NCBI GenBank assembly: GCA_024640745.1
Contig: JAHEEL010000020.1
Location: 1,864-17,604, forward strand
Length of the DNA: 15,741 bases
Reading direction: 5' to 3'
From: Actinomycetes bacterium
Lineage (GTDB): Bacteria; Actinomycetota; Acidimicrobiia; Spongiisociales; UBA5794
The position numbers were made by a program, and so were the translations under genes. The stretch's first letter is position 1, and the number at the start of each line of letters is the position of its first letter. A model generated the notes under the pieces. The model was not told the DNA's origin. It ran no database searches and saw only the letters and a list, made by a program, of their open reading frames with translations. This document shows, piece by piece, positions 14,269 through 15,741 of the stretch.

Positions 14269-14997
14269 TCATTCGGTCGACGTGAACGATGCGATCCCGA
14301 GACCGATGCGCAACGCTGCGCGCAGGTAGTCGTTCGCCACTGCTTCTGGCCGCTGAACGCCGATTGGGACCAGGCCGGACGCAGTGACGATCGCACCTGC
14401 CGCGAGGGCGATCGCTTCCAGGTGGGTAGCAAGATCGGCGATACCGACCGTTCGGGTTGTGTCATCGGTCGCCGTTCGCACCAGGATCCCGGCCCATTCT
14501 CCGTCGACCGGAGCGGCAACTTCGATGCGCCGGCTTGCCGACGTGCGCCGTGTACCCCATCGGGCACCGATCGGCTCTGGAAAGGTCAGCGGCTCCCCTC
14601 TCCGACGGGGCTTTCCCGCCTCGGTCCAGGCGAAGAGGACCTCGGCCCCGGGTCCTGCCAGAGTGGACTCCTGTTCGACGAGGCTGCGGCCGATCCCGGT
14701 GACGAGGTTGGCGCCGAGCAGCGCGGAGAATCCCTCGACGTCGATAGCGTCGGGCAGGGAGTCGGTCCAGAGCACACAGGGGACGCCGGCCAAGGCGGCT
14801 TCGCCAACGGCGGACGAGTCCGGGTCATCGCTCACCAGGGTGTCGAATTCGGAGATGTCCGAGACTCGCTTGAGGCGAGCGTCGGAGTCCTTCACCGGGC
14901 GGCGCACGATGCCGAGGAGCTCGAGGCCCGGCTCGCCGAGAAGGAGGCGTCCGGTTCGCACACCGATCTCGGACGTGTGGTCGAGGGCGATCCTCAT
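14269..14997 (-). CDS. Unrecognised 242-residue protein, possibly Rossmann-like
   Basis: I do not recognise a family. The N-terminus MRIALDHTSEIGVRTGRLLL followed by LELLGIVRRP looks like a beta-alpha-beta unit of a Rossmann-type fold, but the usual GxGxxG is absent (DHTSEIGVRTG instead). Further beta-alpha pieces include FDTLVSDDP, GVPCVLWTD and VDGEWAGILVRTATDD. The C-terminal half ends in helical segments (LATHLEAIALAAGAIVTASG and ANDYLRAALRIGLGIA). There is no signal peptide or clear membrane span, so it is probably cytoplasmic. The ATG overlaps the stop of the 44-residue ORF as ATGA, and the NHLRC2-like gene follows, indicating one operon. A degenerate oxidoreductase or ligand-binding domain is possible but is inference. 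Coding is supported by the long frame and the tidy junctions on both sides. Confidence 0.65.
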   Translation of the reverse strand: MRIALDHTSEIGVRTGRLLLGEPGLELLGIVRRPVKDSDARLKRVSDISEFDTLVSDDPDSSAVGEAALAGVPCVLWTDSLPDAIDVEGFSALLGANLVTGIGRSLVEQESTLAGPGAEVLFAWTEAGKPRRRGEPLTFPEPIGARWGTRRTSASRRIEVAAPVDGEWAGILVRTATDDTTRTVGIADLATHLEAIALAAGAIVTASGLVPIGVQRPEAVANDYLRAALRIGLGIASFTSTE

Positions 14998-15128
14998 CGA
15001 CCGGCGGGATCGACGGGCTTCCAGGATCCCTCCGCGGCACGGGGGCGGCTCGGACGGCGAGTAGCGACGATGGTGACGGCGACGGCGGCCGCCGCAGCGA
15101 ACACAACAGCGTTGAGTAGGGGTTTCAC
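14994..15128 (-). CDS. Small single-span membrane protein, 44 residues
   Basis: From a GTG at 15128 the minus strand encodes MKPLLNAVVFAAAAAVAVTI, then VATRRPSRPRAAEGSWKPVD and PAGR. Residues 4-23 form one hydrophobic helix, followed by Arg-rich cytoplasmic-type residues, so an N-out/C-in anchor is likely. The TGA overlaps the ATG of the 242-residue protein gene by the ATGA pattern, which argues for a real coupled gene rather than chance. No Shine-Dalgarno sequence is seen; TAGCTT about seven bases before the GTG would allow a nearly leaderless transcript. It may tether the downstream proteins to the membrane, but that is speculation. A longer open frame to 15377 would overlap the riboswitch and is unlikely. 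Confidence 0.45.
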   Translation of the reverse strand: MKPLLNAVVFAAAAAVAVTIVATRRPSRPRAAEGSWKPVDPAGR

Positions 15129-15130
15129 GA

Positions 15131-15152
15131 CCGGAAAGCTACCAGCTTCCGG
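15131..15152. repeat. Inverted repeat beside the start of the 44-residue ORF
   Basis: CCGGAAAGCT (15131-15140) and AGCTTCCGG (15144-15152) pair over nine positions with one bulged A and a three-base loop. It sits two bases upstream of the GTG of the minus-strand ORF and covers its possible -10. It could be an operator or an mRNA hairpin; if the transcript is leaderless the hairpin would lie mainly in promoter DNA. Confidence 0.35.
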
Positions 15153-15169
15153 CTGCCAGCCGCCTGCCC

Positions 15170-15183
15170 GAGAATCGATTCTC
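15170..15183. promoter_or_regulatory. Perfect 14-bp palindrome, candidate operator
   Basis: GAGAATCGATTCTC is identical to its reverse complement. CCC on the left and CGGG on the right extend the symmetry with one unpaired base. It lies in the spacer between the divergent minus-strand cassette and the riboswitch unit, overlapping the possible -35 of the latter. A dimeric regulator site is the natural reading. Confidence 0.45.
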
Positions 15184-15208
15184 CGGGATGCCGGGTTCGG
15201 GCTACGCT
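15179..15208 (+). promoter_or_regulatory. Weak candidate promoter for the cobalamin-controlled unit
   Basis: TTCTCC (15179-15184) and TACGCT (15203-15208) are separated by 18 bases. Both hexamers are poor to moderate matches, and a start near 15215 would trim the expected 5' edge of the aptamer. It is listed because no better promoter is visible upstream of the riboswitch. Confidence 0.25.
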
Positions 15209-15330
15209 GTGCGTCCCGGGTTCGCCCGGGCGCCGTGTGCGAAGCGAAGTCCGGTGAGAATCCGGCGCTGTCCCGCAACTGTGAAGCCCTTCGGGGACGA
15301 GCCAGGCCGCCTTCCTCCCGGTGAGCGGTC
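15195..15330 (+). ncRNA. Cobalamin (B12) riboswitch aptamer
   Basis: The conserved core is plain: GAAGTCCGGTGAGAATCCGG (15246-15265), then CGCTGTCCCGCAACTGTGA (15266-15284), then the B12-box GAGCCAGGCCGCCTTCC (15299-15315). CCGG/CCGG forms the P6-type hairpin, and CCCTTCGGGG a further one. The 5' boundary is uncertain. Cobalamin binding normally lowers expression of B12 uptake or synthesis genes, which fits the substrate-binding protein gene 60-70 bases downstream on the same strand. Confidence 0.92.
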
Positions 15331-15338
15331 GTACTCTC

Positions 15339-15387
15339 GGAGGAGGGGCTACGTCGCAACCACTCCGCCTCCTCCACTGAGAGGAGG
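15339..15387 (+). promoter_or_regulatory. Riboswitch expression platform (translational)
   Basis: Three segments are mutually complementary: GGAGGAGG (15339-15346), CCTCCTCC (15368-15375) and GAGGAGG (15381-15387). The last is the Shine-Dalgarno sequence, six bases before the ATG. The middle one can pair either with the first, leaving the ribosome site free, or with the Shine-Dalgarno sequence as a seven-pair hairpin with loop CACTGA, hiding it. No T-run is present, so control of translation rather than of termination is indicated. Confidence 0.75.
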
Positions 15388-15393
15388 ACCTCT

Positions 15394-15741
15394 ATGGCTC
15401 AACGGATCCTGCCACTGGTTGTTGCCATCGCGCTCGTGGTCGCAGCGTGCGGAGCGGATACCAATGCCGAAGCCCCGGTTGTGAACGCCGTCGCAGACGG
15501 GGCCGCTGCACAGAGCCCGACGTCGACGACAACGAGCGCAGCGCCGACAACGACCAGAGCTTCAACGACCATCCCCAACCAAGGCGAGTTCCCCGTCACG
15601 GTTACGGCGGTCAACGGATCCGTGACGATCGAAGAGCGCCCAGATCACATCGTTTCGCTGTCGCCGACCTCGACCGAGGTGCTGTTCGCGATCGGGGCCG
15701 GCGATCAGGTCATCGCCGTGGACGACCAGTCCAATTTCCCG
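15394..15741 (+). CDS. Partial cobalamin-type ABC transporter substrate-binding lipoprotein (BtuF-like)
   Basis: The first 116 residues; the gene runs off the window. The signal peptide MAQRILPLVVAIALVVAAC has a VAAC lipobox with Cys19. A long low-complexity Thr/Ser/Ala linker follows (about 46-65). The start of a TroA/BtuF-like periplasmic-binding fold is then seen: VNGSVTIEERPDHIVSLSPT, then STEVLFAIGAGDQVIAVDDQ, then SNFP. Family members capture corrinoids or iron-siderophores for an ABC importer. The cobalamin riboswitch immediately upstream points to a corrinoid. The ATG is fixed by a strong AGGAGG six bases upstream. Permease and ATPase genes are expected beyond the window. A siderophore-binding role is less likely given the riboswitch. 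Confidence 0.88.
   Translation, partial: MAQRILPLVVAIALVVAACGADTNAEAPVVNAVADGAAAQSPTSTTTSAAPTTTRASTTIPNQGEFPVTVTAVNGSVTIEERPDHIVSLSPTSTEVLFAIGAGDQVIAVDDQSNFP

Noticed and set aside
15119..15134. parS half-site GGTTTCACG near the start of the 44-residue ORF
   Set aside because: The right half does not match; it is explained by the codons for the ORF start.
14230..15324. Plus-strand ORF of 364 codons across the minus-strand cassette
   Set aside because: It runs through the 242-residue gene in antisense, both inverted repeats and the riboswitch aptamer; it has no domain and no credible start.

Overview
This looks like the chromosomal replication-origin region of a high-GC actinobacterium. The gene order is rpmH-rnpA-yidD-yidC-jag on the minus strand, divergent from dnaA-dnaN-recF-dciA(DUF721)-gyrB-gyrA-DUF3566 on the plus strand. 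A DUF3566 membrane protein directly after gyrA is an actinobacterial hallmark. There is no gnd-like gene between dnaN and recF as in mycobacteria. GC-rich codon use, GTG/TTG starts and one apparently leaderless gene also fit. I lean towards an early-branching lineage such as Acidimicrobiia; that placement is inference.

Left arm (1-2585, minus strand). Ribosomal protein L34, the RNase P protein, YidD, YidC and Jag form a tightly packed operon with overlapping or nearly touching start and stop codons. It covers ribosome and RNA maturation plus membrane-protein insertion. After the jag stop a further ORF opens (probably rsmG) and runs off the window. Its first codons contain a near-perfect parS centromere site, so parA/parB are expected just outside.

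Origin (2586-4620). The 0.48 kb between rpmH and dnaA holds a good dnaA promoter with an inverted repeat between -35 and -10. Before the dnaA start lie DnaA-box-like sites, two of them in a 12-bp tandem repeat. The dnaA-dnaN spacer holds a second DnaA-box cluster followed by in-phase CTA triplets, which matches the 'DnaA boxes plus DnaA-trio' unwinding module. This is the best candidate for oriC.

Replication and topology genes (3063-12217, plus strand). DnaA, the beta clamp, RecF, the DciA-like helicase loader, GyrB and GyrA follow, then a two-helix DUF3566 protein. GyrA is unusual: the quinolone-resistance region reads HPHSPEAVYD where most gyrases have HPHGDxxxYD, and the loop before the catalytic tyrosine is shortened. 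YidC has Ser where the hydrophilic-groove arginine normally sits.

Right arm (12221-15741). A minus-strand cassette encodes a 44-residue single-helix protein, an unrecognised 242-residue protein, and a 671-residue lipoprotein. The lipoprotein combines a thioredoxin fold (CINC), a six-blade NHL propeller and a C-terminal beta domain, the architecture of human NHLRC2. Divergent from the cassette is a cobalamin riboswitch with an anti-anti-SD / anti-SD / SD platform. It controls a lipoprotein substrate-binding protein of the BtuF type that is cut by the window edge. A perfect 14-bp palindrome lies between the divergent units.

No mobile elements, CRISPR arrays, rRNA or tRNA genes were seen.
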